From Eudromia elegans (lineage: Eukaryota; Chordata; Aves; Tinamiformes; Tinamidae), in NCBI GenBank assembly GCA_003342815.1, contig PTEX01000206.1, positions 496,001-560,000 on the forward strand: a stretch of DNA of 64,000 nt. Direction: 5' to 3'. The translations under genes were made by a program, and so were the position numbers. Numbering within the stretch: position 1 is the stretch's first letter; each line of letters begins with the position of its first letter. The notes below the pieces were generated by a model that made no database searches, was not told where the DNA came from, and was given only the letters and a program-made list of their open reading frames with translations. Below are positions 1 through 12,700 of the stretch, piece after piece.

Positions 1-3000
1 AAGTGATTGACAGTATATATTTCAAAGCTATTTCTCTTGTGCAAGGGAAAGGTGACTGCCTGGTGAGTTGCTTTTTAATAGAAGAGCAAAGTGGTGTGCC
101 TCAGTAAACAGCTATCCCAGATACAACAAAGTGCCCTTTTCATTTCTGTCTATTGCTAAATATGCTAAGAAAGCATAATGGAACCAAATACAGTTCACCT
201 TCTTGGTCCAGGACATCCCACAGATGTTAATGGAACAGTTCAGGTGATCATTTGGCTTCCCAAATTAGCTCTGCCGATACTGCTGTTCACCTAATTCAGA
301 GAAGGTTTTGAAATCATAACAGTGCAGTGTAATTGCTGAATATTGGTGGTGTAATTACTTCAGCAAGTGGTAGAAGCCTGAAAGCCCAGTGACCATATAT
401 AAAAGCAAGCCCCAAATTTCTCTCATTATAACACTGCATGTAGGTGTCAAATAGAAGGAAAGCTGAGTTTTCAAGCTGTCATTGCTTGGACTGTTACACT
501 CCTATGAAGAACAGGTTACTGATGAAAATAAAAAAAAAAAAAAAAAAAGAGAAGAATCTATTGAAAAGGAGGAATTGTAGAGAAAAGGAATGTTTTCCAC
601 ATTGACGAGTGCTGTGTTTGCTCTGCGCATGGTTAGCGGCAGTTGAGGAGCTCATGCCATGGGGGCTGCAGGCTCCTGGGTGGTGGGAGGCAGCATTCCA
701 GTGCAAAACCACCTCAGGAGGGGCTCAGGAGGCTTCCTGCAACTGTGCTGGGTAGCAGGAGGGAGCCACCAGTGCATTTACAGCGTGGTTTTCCAGTTAT
801 GCTAGTTCCAAAAGGAGGGGAGCTAGTTCTGAGTTGCTCAGCTCTATATCGGAATTTCTTCATGCCTCCATCCAGGGGATGGGAAGTCTTCTGGAAGTCT
901 CTGGAAGTCTTCTGTCTTTAAGGGAGGCTGAACTGACACGCAGGTGACATGGACAGGAATGGGGAGGTCCCCAGTATGAATGTTGCTCTGATTCTCAAGG
1001 CCTTGTTACTTTCCAAAAGCTCCTTACATTTATTCTGAAAAGAACTTGCTCTGGGAACACTGAGGCTCCAAGATTTCTGCTTTGCTTTTTAAGTTTAATT
1101 TTAAAGTTTTCTGCTTTGGAAAAGCTGAAAAGTATTAACAAAAAGTAATTGCTGCTTAAGGTTGACTTGCCCAAGAAGGGCTGTTGTGTAATTAAGCTTG
1201 CTGAATTTGTGTTCATTTGCACTAATCTAATTATTACTTTCTTTAAATGCTCTGCTGTGAGTCAAAATAAAATAGTGCTGGATTTGAGAACCACAGAATG
1301 TGAAAAGTAAGCAAAAACTGAAACAAGACTTTTGTGCCTCTTTTGAATTTTTTAAAAGTATTGCAAACTTTGTGTAGGAATAACACTGCAAATGGGTTTA
1401 GGAAGAATAACACTGCAAATGGGTTTAAGAAGACTGCATGGTTCTGCTTTTCAGCATGCTTTCCACTGGTTTATGGTGGCAGATTAACGTGTGCTACGCT
1501 CGTGCCTTCAGAGGTTCGGGGATGGTAAAGCCTCAGCCCTTGGACGTCTGCAGCAAACAGTCCATTAGGCAAAGGAACTGGAACTGTAACATTAAACTCT
1601 ATGGCGTCTTTTTAAAATGAAACATGATATTGCATAGACTGTTTTGCATGCCTAAAGATACAGCAGCCAATTACTTCATTTTCAAAAGAAATCAATGCAC
1701 ATTTGCAGTAACCACTATGAAAAAAATAGTATTTGTAGTGCTGTGCTTGAAACAGCTACACTTCTTGGGCATACCGTACATGTAGAAATATAAAAGTACA
1801 ATAAAATGTGCCTGTCTTATTGCTTTAAACAACCATTCCTCTTCACATTATGTATCTTGGCAATAGGTAGGGTGGGTCTTGGCCTGTTTGATGTTGGCTA
1901 TGGTATCTGAAATTACAAAGACTAGAATATAACATATATTCACATTTTTCAAAGAGAAATGTTTGTTAGGAGATCTCTAATTCTAATATTATTTGCCAGA
2001 GGAGCATATCCAGGCAAATGCCAAATTTGTCAACCAAACCCAATTTTTGCATGTATAAGGCACAACAGTGCAAAATAGTGTGTTTTATATATCCTACATT
2101 TAATGTTCTGTTTCTTTTTTCTTAGTCAAATCCTCTTAGCCTCTTTGAGTCCCTTCCATTGCCAAGTGTCCATGGCTATTGTTGTACATGCTTGTCTGTG
2201 TTCGGAGTTATTCAAACCTGAACAGACAGGGAATCTTTCCTATCTGTGTCTGTTTTTCCTTTTCACACATGCACGTCCTGTGATCGTTGCGTGTCTACGG
2301 GATTTGCAGACTGGGAGGAAAGCATCTTTATTCCACGGAAACATTTTGTTTGTGGCACATACCCAGAGCGAGCTTACATGTCATGTTATCTGTTGATACT
2401 CTTCTGTCACTTTAATATATCTATATGTATGTGTATAGGGGAGAGAGACAGTGATCTTTGAGATATGTAACACTTCAAATTACATTTTAAAAGTATCTTT
2501 TTTTTTTTTTTTCCAAATATTTACACCTGGAACAAAATCTAAGCATGAATTTGACATGCTCAAACAAACCAAACAAAAAACATGCAGAGCCTTGTTCTAC
2601 TAATTTAGATAAAGGATTCTTGTTAACATGACTGTTTCTCATTGGTATGTGCTCTGTGCTGCAGTAGGGAAGACACTGTCTGTTCCCTGAGCATTTTGCA
2701 GTATTAGGTCTTGATCCTGCACATCATAATGGTGATTGGTCTCAGCTTAAGTGCAAGGTTAAAAGTAGCAAGTGGAGTAGGGAAGCTCAGGGGAGCTTTT
2801 TCCTTTATAATTGAAAGTGTGGTTGGGCACTCAAGATGCCTCAGTTGCGCAGCACGCGTAATAACAGAGGGCAGATAGCATAAGTAAAAACCTCATTTCC
2901 AAACCAGATTGTTTTCAGAAATCCGTCTCTGTAGATGTTACCTCTCTCAGCATTTTTTTTTTTTAAGCTGCTCGTTCTTGAGGAGTGAAAGATGCAACAA

Positions 3001-3586
3001 ACAAGGAATGTTAAATTCTTGTCTCTGCAGCGCCCAGCGCTGTGCCTAGCACTTTGCCTTAAGGAACCTATAGATAGCAGGTGCTCAGCTTTAGCCTGGA
3101 GCCAAAAGCTTTTGATTCAGTCCAGCTCATGGTACAATTTGCAGGATTAAGGCCTAAAGGGAAGAAGTGTCTCAAAGGAGGCGACAGAGTGAGTACAGGA
3201 GTAAGTGAAAGAGGACTTGTTCTTCAAGTGTCCTTTCATAGGTTGGCTCTATGGAGGCTCCTCACAATGGCTATTCTTGGCCTGATTGATTTATTTGGTG
3301 ACAGAAAAGTTACATCCTCAGCTCTTCCCAACACTCTTGTTAACTTCTAATATTAGCATGCCTGTTAAATTGCTGACGAGGCACCCACCATAAAGGCACT
3401 TCCATGTGTATGTCTCTTGTTGATTTGGGCTCATTGCAGCAATGTCGCACTGAAGGAGGCCTGGAGTGGCATGGAGCATGCAGAGCAATGCCTCCCTCGG
3501 AGGACATGCGACGGGCGTTCCAGCTGGGAGCGAGGAAGCTGGCAGGGGGCTGTGGGTGACGCTAACGCGGGGTCTTTGCTTTGCAG
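1..3586 (+). other. CA2: CA2 intron 2, 3' part (inferred)
   Basis: No exon 1 or exon 2 peptide (the HFPIANG and RQSP type motifs) could be read in any frame here, so this is taken as intron 2 running up to the acceptor at 3581-3586. It holds a 19-base A run (530-548), a T run (about 2498-2512) and a 27-base tandem duplication (1378-1431). The short open frames have no codon-like character. Confidence 0.75.
1378..1431. repeat. 27-base tandem duplication
   Basis: Two adjacent, nearly identical units sharing gaataacactgcaaatggg, offset by 27 bases, inside the CA2 intron. Confidence 0.9.
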
Positions 3587-3705
3587 TGCTGAAAGGGGGA
3601 GCGCTCGACGGGGTCTACAGGCTGGTGCAGTTTCACATTCACTGGGGATCCTGTGAGGGCCAGGGGTCCGAGCACAGTGTGGATGGTGTGAAGTACGAAG
3701 CAGAG
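3587..3705 (+). CDS. CA2: CA2 exon 3
   Basis: 119 bases, the family's usual length. Acceptor is ctttgcttttgcag-like (ttgcag at 3581-3586), donor is gtagga at 3706. The exon begins with the last two bases of the Val78 codon, so exon 2 must end with one extra base. It carries His94, His96, Glu106 and ends on Glu117, the second-shell partner of His119. [10 protein letters not shown] has a Cys where human CA II has Leu. Confidence 0.96.
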
Positions 3706-6700
3706 GTAGGACGTGCTTTGCTGCCTTCACTCTTCTTTGTAGTATTCATGCTTTTTTTCCTTTAATCTTCCACTGTGGTTGCAGCTGCCCTAGAAATATT
3801 GATAGGGCGAGAGCCTGGCAGTGGGTATGGAGCAGTCACCATGTTAGACTGGTAAAATGGTACCTCAAGAGCTCCCTCTTCCATGAGCAGAGATTAGAAA
3901 TGTAGGACTCCTTGTAACTTTTTCTCAACTACTTCATATCAAAGAAAGAAGCAGAAAAACCCACAGTAATTATGCCATTCTCCTGCTTTCTCAATGATTC
4001 TGGAAAATTAAGAAGAAACAGAATTGTGGCCCCTCTTTATATATACCCCATTTTGTTCTGACCTCAATTTTTGATATCACAGACTTTTTATATAAAAATA
4101 TGATTATTTTACAGTAGATCCTTCCATCTTTTGATGACAAAGAAGCAGGCAGAAAGGCAGTTGGCCAAGTGATACCGTGCTGGTTCTTTGACTCACCTCT
4201 TTGAATACGTCTCTGCATATTCCTTGGACTCCTTAAGACTCTATTACAGTCCTAGTACAGAAATTGTATGACTTTTCCTCCCACCCTTCTGTTTTAGAAA
4301 TCTACTGACAGAAATCTAGAAGTCTAGTGGTGACAGACTTTTCAACCCGTGCAGCAAATGCACGTATTGACCGAACATAGCTGTGATTTGCATTGATGCA
4401 TAGAAGAAGTGACCCTGCAAATTCACCTGCTCTGCTGCTTTTCCATGAGATAAAGATATTATTCATCATATCCCAGAAACTTGCCATCACCTTATATCTG
4501 CTCATGGTGTTACAATGACCTACTCAATTTGACTTGAAAATACTTGTCATAGTGTCAATTGTTTTCATTTCAAAGAAGGTGGACTGGCAAGAGTAGATAA
4601 ACTTTCAAGGGAGGAAAAAGTTCTGTTTTCATTTTAATTAGAAATAATTGGGAAACTAAAAAGAAAGGAACATCCTGGCTAACATGACCTGGAGATACAT
4701 TTCTCTTTTCAAAGGCTTTTCAAGAAAAGCATTGTTTCTTAAGAACTCTTTAGACTGCAGGTGAGACCTGTAGAGGCAGATGTTAATGCCTGACATTATT
4801 TCCCTGACACTGGACAAACACATCTTTTAGTATTGACAAGAACTCCGGAATACCTAGCATTAAAATACTATAGCAAAGTCTAGCAGGCCATGTGCAGGGA
4901 TGTTCATACTGAAGATAACAAGAGTTTCTCCAGACTAAAAGGAGGAGGATATAGCCCACAGTTTGCATTCATAACCCATTTTGAAATAAGAGTAAGAAGT
5001 AAAATATAGTGCCTGACAGAAACCTTTTTGCATAAATGAAACCTGGAAGTAGATGAATGATTCAACAAATTCTTAACTATACACAAAACTTCTTAAATCC
5101 CCCTGGTAAAACACCATCTGCTGTTAATGTTTAATAAATGACTCTCTTGCATCCTCGTTTGTAAAATATTGTGGATGGAATACAATTTTCATAATGCTTC
5201 TTATTTCCTTGCTCCTAGCTCCACATTGTTCACTGGAACACAAAATATGGTAGTTTTGCTGAAGCTGTGAAGCATCCCGATGGCTTGGCTGTGGTAGGCA
5301 TTTTCATGAAGGTGAGTTAAATCCTTCTTTGCGTTATTTGGATTAGTCCAGTATGATCGCTTTGTTGCTGGGGGACCTTAGAGCCTAAAATATAGAGTAA
5401 GTCAGTTTTATGCTATACTGTATAAATCTGAGCAAACTGGGTGATTTTCCAAATTCTTAACTTTCTCCCCATACAACAATTGTATGTTTTCATACTGCTG
5501 GTGGTGTCTAACTGTCTTCCATCCATGTGGCTACCCAGTACATTTGCTTCCACCGTCATAGTGGTACTGCACAGCTCTTCCAGTAAAAGTTGATGTGCAT
5601 GACTACCCCGTTCTCTATGTATGGATATGCAGGTAGGACAGGCCTGAACAACCTCCTTCTCTCTCCTGGCATTGTTAAATGCCCAAATTATTTTGTCTTG
5701 GTTGAATTATCTTGGCGTGTAGCTGAAGAAGGTGACTGTGCCCCAGCACTGTGCGCTCTCTTCTAGCCTCACTGTGCTTTGCCAGGAGGGTGACTTCTAC
5801 GAAAAAAGAACAGCTTAAGTCCAAAAATAAATCCAATACTGTAAATTAAAATAACTTGGTTCTGACCACTGTCCTTGGCTGACCCTCTGTGCTGTCAGCT
5901 GGCATGTTTTTAAAGGGCCAGTTTCAGTCCCTTTGCCATAGTGCTCCTGTTAGGTAAGGAATGGGTCCTGTGAAAATGTACCGTAAAATGTTTCCTCAAA
6001 AAATGTGACATATTGTGAGAGTGCGAGATGACTTTCTTTTTGTGTGGTTTATATTACAGGTAGGAAATGCCAAACCTGAAATACAGAAGGTTGTTGATGC
6101 TCTGAGCTCCATTCAGACTAAGGTAATGAATGTTTAGTCTGCCCCCAATTACACTCATGTTGCATCTTCTCCAGGAAGTGAATCCTTTATTCCTCCTCAG
6201 TGTGTTACATCTGTTTGGTTTTATGAGAGCAAAGCCAACCTTGCTGCTGCCAGCGCTGATGCTGTTGCACTCTGAAATGCAGAACTGATTCAGATGAAGT
6301 TATGGTAGAGGGCAGGAAATACCCTAAAACTGTGACCATTTTGTGTCTCTTTGACTGCATTTATCTGTCTTTCAACTGCATTTAAGCCTATAGAGAGGAT
6401 GATCTGAACTACTCTTCCATGCACCCTTTTTAGTCAGGGGCAAGAAAGAGGCAAAGTGCTCCTATGAGATAAATTTCCTTCTAGAAATGTATCTCTTTTG
6501 GCTCTTCTACTGGGAGAGTCTATGTGAGAAGTTTGAACAGGAAATTAAACCTTTGGGAGGAAGAAAAAAAGCCTCTCTGTAAAACACTTCTCCTGATCTC
6601 ATAAGAGACGACCACTACAAGCCAAGTGTGTGTATGCCAAGCTAGAACCTTATCTCCTTTCCTTATTGCAGGGGAAACACGCTTCCTTCACAAACTTTGA

Positions 6701-8991
6701 CCCTACTGGGCTGCTTCCTGCCTCCAGAGACTACTGGGCATACCCCGGCTCTCTGACCACTCCTCCTCTGCACGAGTGCGTGGTCTGGCACGTCCTGAAG
6801 GAACCCATCACCATCAGCGCGGAGCAGGTAGGTCTCCTATAGAAGGTGCCGGGAGATTTGTGTTGGCATCACACTGGTTGCCTTGGCTTGGCACTCAGGG
6901 TCGTCTTTCCCTGAAAGGGCAACTTGTGCTACTGCAGAGCTACATGGGGTGTTAGCTATGTGCCGCATGTCCAAAATACGTATCTGAAGTGGTTATCTGC
7001 TTTTGGCAAGACAAGAGTTTTCTGTTACATGTAAGGCTGCCCTCTGTTTGGACTGTTCTCCAGGGGAAAAAAATGAGGATTTAAAAAATAAATAGTCAGG
7101 GTTTCTAGCTACACAGCTCCTTGCTATGATATATGAAAAAACCCTTTGTGCGGCAAATGTATGGTAAGTCTAAATGCATTTTAAGCATCAGAAAGTTTGC
7201 TGTGCACACACAGATCACCTATCTGGATATACCTAGGAAAATATGGGGCTTACCAAGCATCTGAAGAACATTTATTCGTCGTCTGAAGTGCACACACTGT
7301 ACATCTGTAGATGTTTGGTAGATGTGCCAGATCTTCCAGCATTTCCAGGACAATACAGCCCAGAAGCACAGACTGGGGAATCCCACAGTATTCTGGCAAT
7401 TCTAACAAAGCTGTGTTGTTGGAAAGGAGAAACCTTGCAGATTCCAGAATTCTGTCTACTGTATAAAAACCCTCTTCTTTCTTTGTGCAGATTGTAAAGA
7501 ATAGGAACTTCCTAGTACGACAGAATTCTAGCAGATTAAATCACTTCCAGGCCTAGTTCTGTGCCCATCCATTAAGGAAATAATATAGAAACAAGATTCC
7601 AGCCTTGGGTCTGTCTATGTGCTTTGAAGACATAAGTAGAATATAAAGCTTATAAACTCACCCTAAAGGTGTTTACTTTAACTTTCAAACTCTTAAATCT
7701 CTTTTTGTCTATGGCAATAGAATTAACACTATTCTAGGGAACTTATTCAGCTGATATGAAAAATTGCAACTGATCTGTTCTGAGGCATAATGTAGAATAA
7801 TAAATAAAGAGAATGAACTACTGAAAATGACATACTTTATAGCAATGATTGCTATTAAAAATCAGCAACTTCTAAGGGAGCCTTTAGAATTGATACCATT
7901 TACTTATTTTATACTATTGGTGGTGTTATTGGTGACGCAAGGTGTACAAGTGCAGTTTTATGATAGGGCAGAAGCATGTTCACCACAGTAGAATTGTTTG
8001 ATCCTACCACACCTCCTTTCACCACCCATGGACACTAGTTGTTTCTCTCATGTGCACCCCTCCATATGACAGTGGACATTTCAAAACAATGTGTGGGGCA
8101 GCTTGACTGCTCATTCCCAAACTGATCAAAACAAGAAGCCATAAAGTGGAGTATTACCACTGGATTTAAGCTGAACTGGGTTTTGAAAGACACATAAAAG
8201 CTGGATATTGCAGCAGGGTGCAGCGAGCCCATTATCATGGGAAGAGGTCGAGCTCTGAACTTTGCTGCAGTTGTTTCACGCAGGTGAGACCTCTCCTGGG
8301 CTGTCCAGTGGCCGGCCCCATGGGATAATGCAGCCCATCTTGCACCTCACTCTCAGGAGCCTGTATCCCTCACACATATTTCCGTTGGCTGTGTGAAATA
8401 CCACTCGGAGCAGGTTTATTATTTTGTCATAGTCATTTTTTTTAATTAGCTTCCTATCTTAGACATCATGATGATTTTATTACGTTGGACTCTGTAAATG
8501 GCAATTTTACTTCAGGAACAAGCACTAGAACCTTATGGAAAACGTCCTATAGACAAAGAGTTTCCTCTCTCACTCTATTGGAAAATCAAGATCTCTTGAA
8601 CGAATTAGCTGGGTTTACTTTGTACCCAAGGATCATGCCAATTTTATTTTAAAATATTAAGTGCCCAAAAAAGTCTAACCTTCATAATATGGAGCCAAAA
8701 CAGTACGTGTGTTGTGGATGGTGCATCCCATGGCTGGCGATGCCATCTCCAGTCCATTGGCTCTGGTGAAGCTTTAAGTCGAACCCCTGGCTCTGGCCCC
8801 AAGTGAATTATTTAAACTAGCCTTATGGGAACAGGAGGATGCAGTTGAGGACGTTTGTGCTTTCTTCCCAGATGTGCAAGATCCGTGGCCTTTGCTTCAA
8901 TGCTGAGAATGAGCCCGTGTGCCACATGGTGGACAACTGGCGCCCGTGCCAGCCTCTGAAGAGCAGAGAGGTTCGAGCCTCGTTCCAGTAA
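3587..8991 (+). CDS. CA2: Carbonic anhydrase II, exons 3-7 (5' part outside window)
   Basis: Cytosolic alpha-carbonic anhydrase; catalyses CO2 + H2O to bicarbonate + H+. Coding exons: 3587-3705, 5219-5311, 6060-6122, 6672-6827, 8872-8991 (TAA at 8989-8991). Every intron is GT-AG and all join in one open frame, giving residues 78-260 of a 260-residue protein. Active-site residues seen: zinc ligands His94 and His96 in QFHIHWG, His119 in LHIVHWN, Glu106 in GSEH, Glu117, Thr199/Thr200 in SLTTPPL, pocket Val121, Val143, Leu198 and Trp209 (CA II numbering). Leu198 argues against CA III, which has Phe there. The proton shuttle His64 would be in exon 2, before the window. The protein closely resembles chicken CA II as I recall it, including the end REVRASFQ, with scattered substitutions. 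No frameshift or stop: an intact gene. Identity is from remembered sequence, not a search. Confidence 0.97.
3706..5218 (+). other. CA2: CA2 intron 3
   Basis: 1513 bases between the gtagga donor and the cctag acceptor. AT-rich. I see no repeat or embedded gene. Confidence 0.93.
5219..5311 (+). CDS. CA2: CA2 exon 4
   Basis: 93 bases, residues 118-148, phase 0 at both ends. Acceptor cctag at 5214-5218, donor gtgagt at 5312. Starts with LHIVHWN, giving the third zinc ligand His119 and pocket residue Val121. GLAVVGIF carries Val143, the floor of the CO2 pocket. Confidence 0.96.
5312..6059 (+). other. CA2: CA2 intron 4
   Basis: 748 bases, gtgagt to ttacag. Nothing else recognised. Confidence 0.93.
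6060..6122 (+). CDS. CA2: CA2 exon 5
   Basis: 63 bases, residues 149-169, phase 0 at both ends. Acceptor ttacag at 6054-6059, donor gtaatg at 6123. Too short to appear as a long open frame; found by matching [12 protein letters not shown] and by phase with its neighbours. Confidence 0.95.
6123..6671 (+). other. CA2: CA2 intron 5
   Basis: 549 bases, gtaatg to ttgcag. Nothing else recognised. Confidence 0.93.
6672..6827 (+). CDS. CA2: CA2 exon 6
   Basis: 156 bases, residues 170-221, phase 0 at both ends. Acceptor attgcag ends at 6671, donor gtaggt at 6828. Contains [10 protein letters not shown] and SLTTPPLHE, with the gatekeeper Thr199 and Thr200, and Trp209 of the hydrophobic wall. Open reading continues a few codons into the intron, so a naive frame call overshoots the donor. 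Confidence 0.96.
6828..8871 (+). other. CA2: CA2 intron 6
   Basis: 2044 bases, gtaggt to cccag; the longest complete CA2 intron in the window. Mostly AT-rich with no recognised repeat. Confidence 0.93.
8872..8991 (+). CDS. CA2: CA2 exon 7 (terminal coding exon)
   Basis: 120 bases including the TAA at 8989-8991; residues 222-260. Acceptor tttcttcccag ends at 8871. Contains [11 protein letters not shown], the conserved C-terminal knot region, and ends REVRASFQ. Four cysteines lie in these 39 residues; human CA II has none in this stretch. Confidence 0.96.
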   Translation: MCKIRGLCFNAENEPVCHMVDNWRPCQPLKSREVRASFQ

Positions 8992-9735
8992 CTCCAGAGC
9001 GGAGCGTGCTAGAAAGCGAGCGTGTGTTTGTGAGGAGCCCTCTTGCTAAGCACAATTCAAACCTTTGCCACGTGTGCCCTGGCAACATCTCGTCTCTAGA
9101 TCCATTCTTTTCTTCTCTGCATCTGAAGTGCCGGCTAAGGAATTGGGAAAGGACCTCGGCCTAACAGGAAAGGGGTCCTTGGTGCAGGGCTGGGGGAGCT
9201 GTGGGGGACGGGCAGCCTGGGTGTGTTTTGGTGATTTTTGCTGCGATTGACACTGGTCTAACAGAATGTTGGCTCTTTGGGACAGGATATGGTGATTGCA
9301 AAATAAGCCATTTTAAGAAACCTCATCCATATATGTAGTATACACAACTAACTTGGTAACTTGAAGCTTTGACAAAAGCACAGGAATACAGTATATAGCT
9401 ATGACGTAGGAAAAAAAGGTGTTTTGAGAAAAAAAGCAGTGAATTTTGAGAATTAGGCTTCTTAGATTTTAAGAAACTGACATGTAAATATTTTTAAGAT
9501 TGTTTTACATTTTTACCCATGCTATCAACAACCTCAAATATGTCTTAATGGTAGTGTGTTGGATTTTTTAATTAAAAAAGTCCTAAATTAAATACTATCT
9601 TTGCAAATTGTTATTACCGTAGAAATAATACGAAGTATCTTTTCATTGAAATAATATATGCTCTAATTTAAAAAGGAAAATAATATTGTATTTTAGATAA
9701 ATTCTCTAATAAAACTATACTTATACTTTTGCTTC
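8992..9735 (+). other. CA2: CA2 3' untranslated region
   Basis: From the base after TAA to about 20 bases past the AATAAA at 9708-9713. The first 250 bases are GC-moderate. From about 9290 the sequence becomes strongly AT-rich with several ATTT/TTTA runs, typical of a regulated 3'UTR. The end is estimated from the hexamer, not observed. Confidence 0.75.
9708..9713 (+). promoter_or_regulatory. CA2: Polyadenylation signal of CA2
   Basis: Exact AATAAA, the first after the stop codon in the sense direction, with a T/G-containing stretch 15-30 bases downstream. About 720 bases of 3'UTR result, a plausible length for CA2. Confidence 0.75.
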
Positions 9736-12700
9736 CAGCCTGTTACTTTAATTCAGGATAGACGTTGTTGCCTCAGTCATACCCTTGTGTATTAACCATA
9801 ATTAGTAAACATGCAGTGTATAGAGGAGGATGTTGAAGAAGAATGCAAATTCATCCCTCAAATTAGGGACTTTTCTGCAAGTATCTCTCTGATGGACAAG
9901 AGAAAGAAATAATGGTTTTGAGCAACCACTACAAGTTACTGTCACAGTTGAGTGCGTGATGAAAAATCTATTCACAAGAGTGTTGAGCAAAATCACACTG
10001 AAGAACGAGCTTCTTTGGAGTGATTGCTTGAGCACTGCCCTTTTGTGAGAGCCCAGAAGCAAAGTGCACTGTGTTTATGCAGAACAGTTATCCAGATCAT
10101 TTCTGCAAGATCAAATCTGAAAAGCTTATCCAAAGCTTTTTTTTTTTTTTTTTGTTACAATAAGGCATCCCTATGAATGATTTTAATAGAGAAGCTGCTT
10201 CCAATAACTTTCACTGCTGGATGTCTATTACCTATTTTCTTAGGCTTTCCATAATGCATAATCAGTCAGTATCTGAATGTATATGTGATCTAAATACACA
10301 AGATCCAAGCAAACCCGTAAGGAGCTGCCCTCCTTCCCCCGCTCCTGGCCATCATGAGAAAAATCATCTCTCTTCTGATTAGATTCTGATGTGAGGTTAA
10401 GGTTTTGGTGCTGAATTTTAGGGCATTTAATTGGTGACACATGACTGTTATCCTGCCACATCAAAGTTCACTTTGTAGTTTGTAAGAGATCAGCTGGGCA
10501 GCTCTTGGGATCTTGAAATGTGTGAGGTGGGAGTGAAGCACTTTTAGCATGAGGGTAGCCTTTGTATCCAAAAATCTCTGGGAAATTCTGACAGATCTGC
10601 CTCTTTGAAAAACTTTTCACTGGTTTAATGGAAGAAAAAAAAAAAACTAACCAAACAAAAAAATTTACTTTCACCAAAGGCAATTTGTTTAGCTCATCTC
10701 TGGAGCTGCCTATCTCTTTCCAAAAGAACTATTGTGGTTAATTTATGTTCTTGATGTTGTATAGCTTGTTGTATACCTTTCTGTCTCTCCCGTGTCATCC
10801 AGAGGCCTGAGCTGTGCACTTAGATCCCATGAGCACCTCTAGGAATGGGAACCATAGAGCCAATACAGTGTGGCTCAAGCTGCTGACTCAAGCCAAGAGC
10901 TTGAGGACAAGCACAAGCCTTAAGCCTTGTGCCTAAGGACTTGTATCCTGCTTATTTCAGCAGGTAGCATCGTTTTGTTGCAGGGAGGGCTTGTTTCCAG
11001 TTACAGGCACTAGGCTTGTTCCTGGAATTGCACATATATGTCTGCGTTACTTCCACAGGCTGCAACACTCTTCTCTTCTTAAAGACTAGAGGTCTGCAAG
11101 TTAGGGCAATATTAAAAAATGTTAGAACACCAGATTTTCAAATTCCTCCCCTGTCCTGATTAGTGGCTAACCAGGCTTGCTGAGAAATGCTGTTTTCTGT
11201 GATATCTCTACTGCTCACATAGTATCAACTACTGTGTGATAGAGAATGGGAACTTCTGCCCTGGCTCAGTTAAAAACCTGGGAATGTCTGTGAAGTTCTA
11301 ACCACTTCTGCAGTTAAAAGTTTCATACTTAATACCCAAATACTAATGGAAGCTGTGGCCTGAACCATGCCCGGGTCACCGCTGAAATCCTGGTATCAAG
11401 GCTTGGGTGCCTTGTAAATGTTACACCAAGCACTATCTGTCTCTAACCTAGGTGTTAACATGAAAATTGGAAATCCATGTCTCCATGCAATGACTAGTTC
11501 AGTCTTTCATGTTACATATTCTTTGCAGCATGGGCTGTTATTCCAGTCTCCTCAAAATGCTCTTCTAGTTCATCAGGCAAAGCCCTAACAGCAGTAGCAC
11601 CAGTTCTATTTATGAACACTCCTGGTGTGGTCCTTTCATAAACGGACTCCAAAGCAGCTGCCCCGAGGAGGTGATGAGAAACAGGAGAGACCATAACTCA
11701 GGTGCAGAGACGCAAGGACAGCTGTGGAATGTGCCCTTGGGACAAGTCCGCCCGGTTACTGACTGACGCCAGTAAGGGTGAGGTAGCAGGGAACAGCTCT
11801 TGCACCTCTGCTGCTTACACGGGTGAGGATGTAGCTTCTCTGGATATAGGTGGAGGTTCACACAGAACAAGGGCACTGTAGCTGTTAATCATTTTTGACA
11901 TTTTTTTCCCATAGTGTGTGTGGGAAAGTAATCATTCCTCTACTAAAAGAAGGGGCAGCTCAGTTTCTGTAGCCATCCATCATCACAGCAGGCTGTATCT
12001 ATCAAGCCTTTTCTTTCCATTATATCAAAAGTCATCTCACCAGGGCAGGAATCTTGAGTATGGTTTCTGAAAGAAACTGGCAGTGAGAGGTGGATGTAGC
12101 TTGCACAGAAACAGCCAAGTGGTTTCGAAAATCCAGCTCCATGTTTTTCTACTTGCTCTGACAGGCTCCCATCACGCTTCAAGGTTGCTCCATAAATGAT
12201 AAGTAACGGCAAGCAATGACAACCAACATCAGCCATGTATTTATCATCTTGTTTGCATGAGCCTGTTTACGTGGACTATTGCCAATAGCATATGTTTGCT
12301 GAGTATAAGGTACTTTTATACTCAGCCTGACAACGTGCAGCCTGGTGTTTATGTAATATACATGGTGTATACATGAAGAACCTGCTGAATTTCTCACCTA
12401 TGTGTTCTAGCAGGGAACTTTGCTATTTCTTTTTTTCCCTTCTTTTCAAACAAAGAAAATTTGAGATCTCCCCTTCCCTGCAAATCACCTCAAAACCCCT
12501 TTACAACATAAAGTGATATATGGGCTGTTCACAAACTCACATTTTGCGTCTAGACTCTAGCACAATGCACATCCTTTTCAAGGAAGATTTATTTGCTAAG
12601 ACCAACTCAGAGATGAAAACAATTTTCTTGGCATTTGTGTAACTTCCTGAATGACAGGTTTTATCAAGATGAAGCTGTATATAACCATCCAACTCTTCTT

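Noticed and set aside
1..3586. Search for CA2 exons 1 and 2.
   Set aside because: None of the expected peptide motifs, including the His64 region, could be read in any frame.
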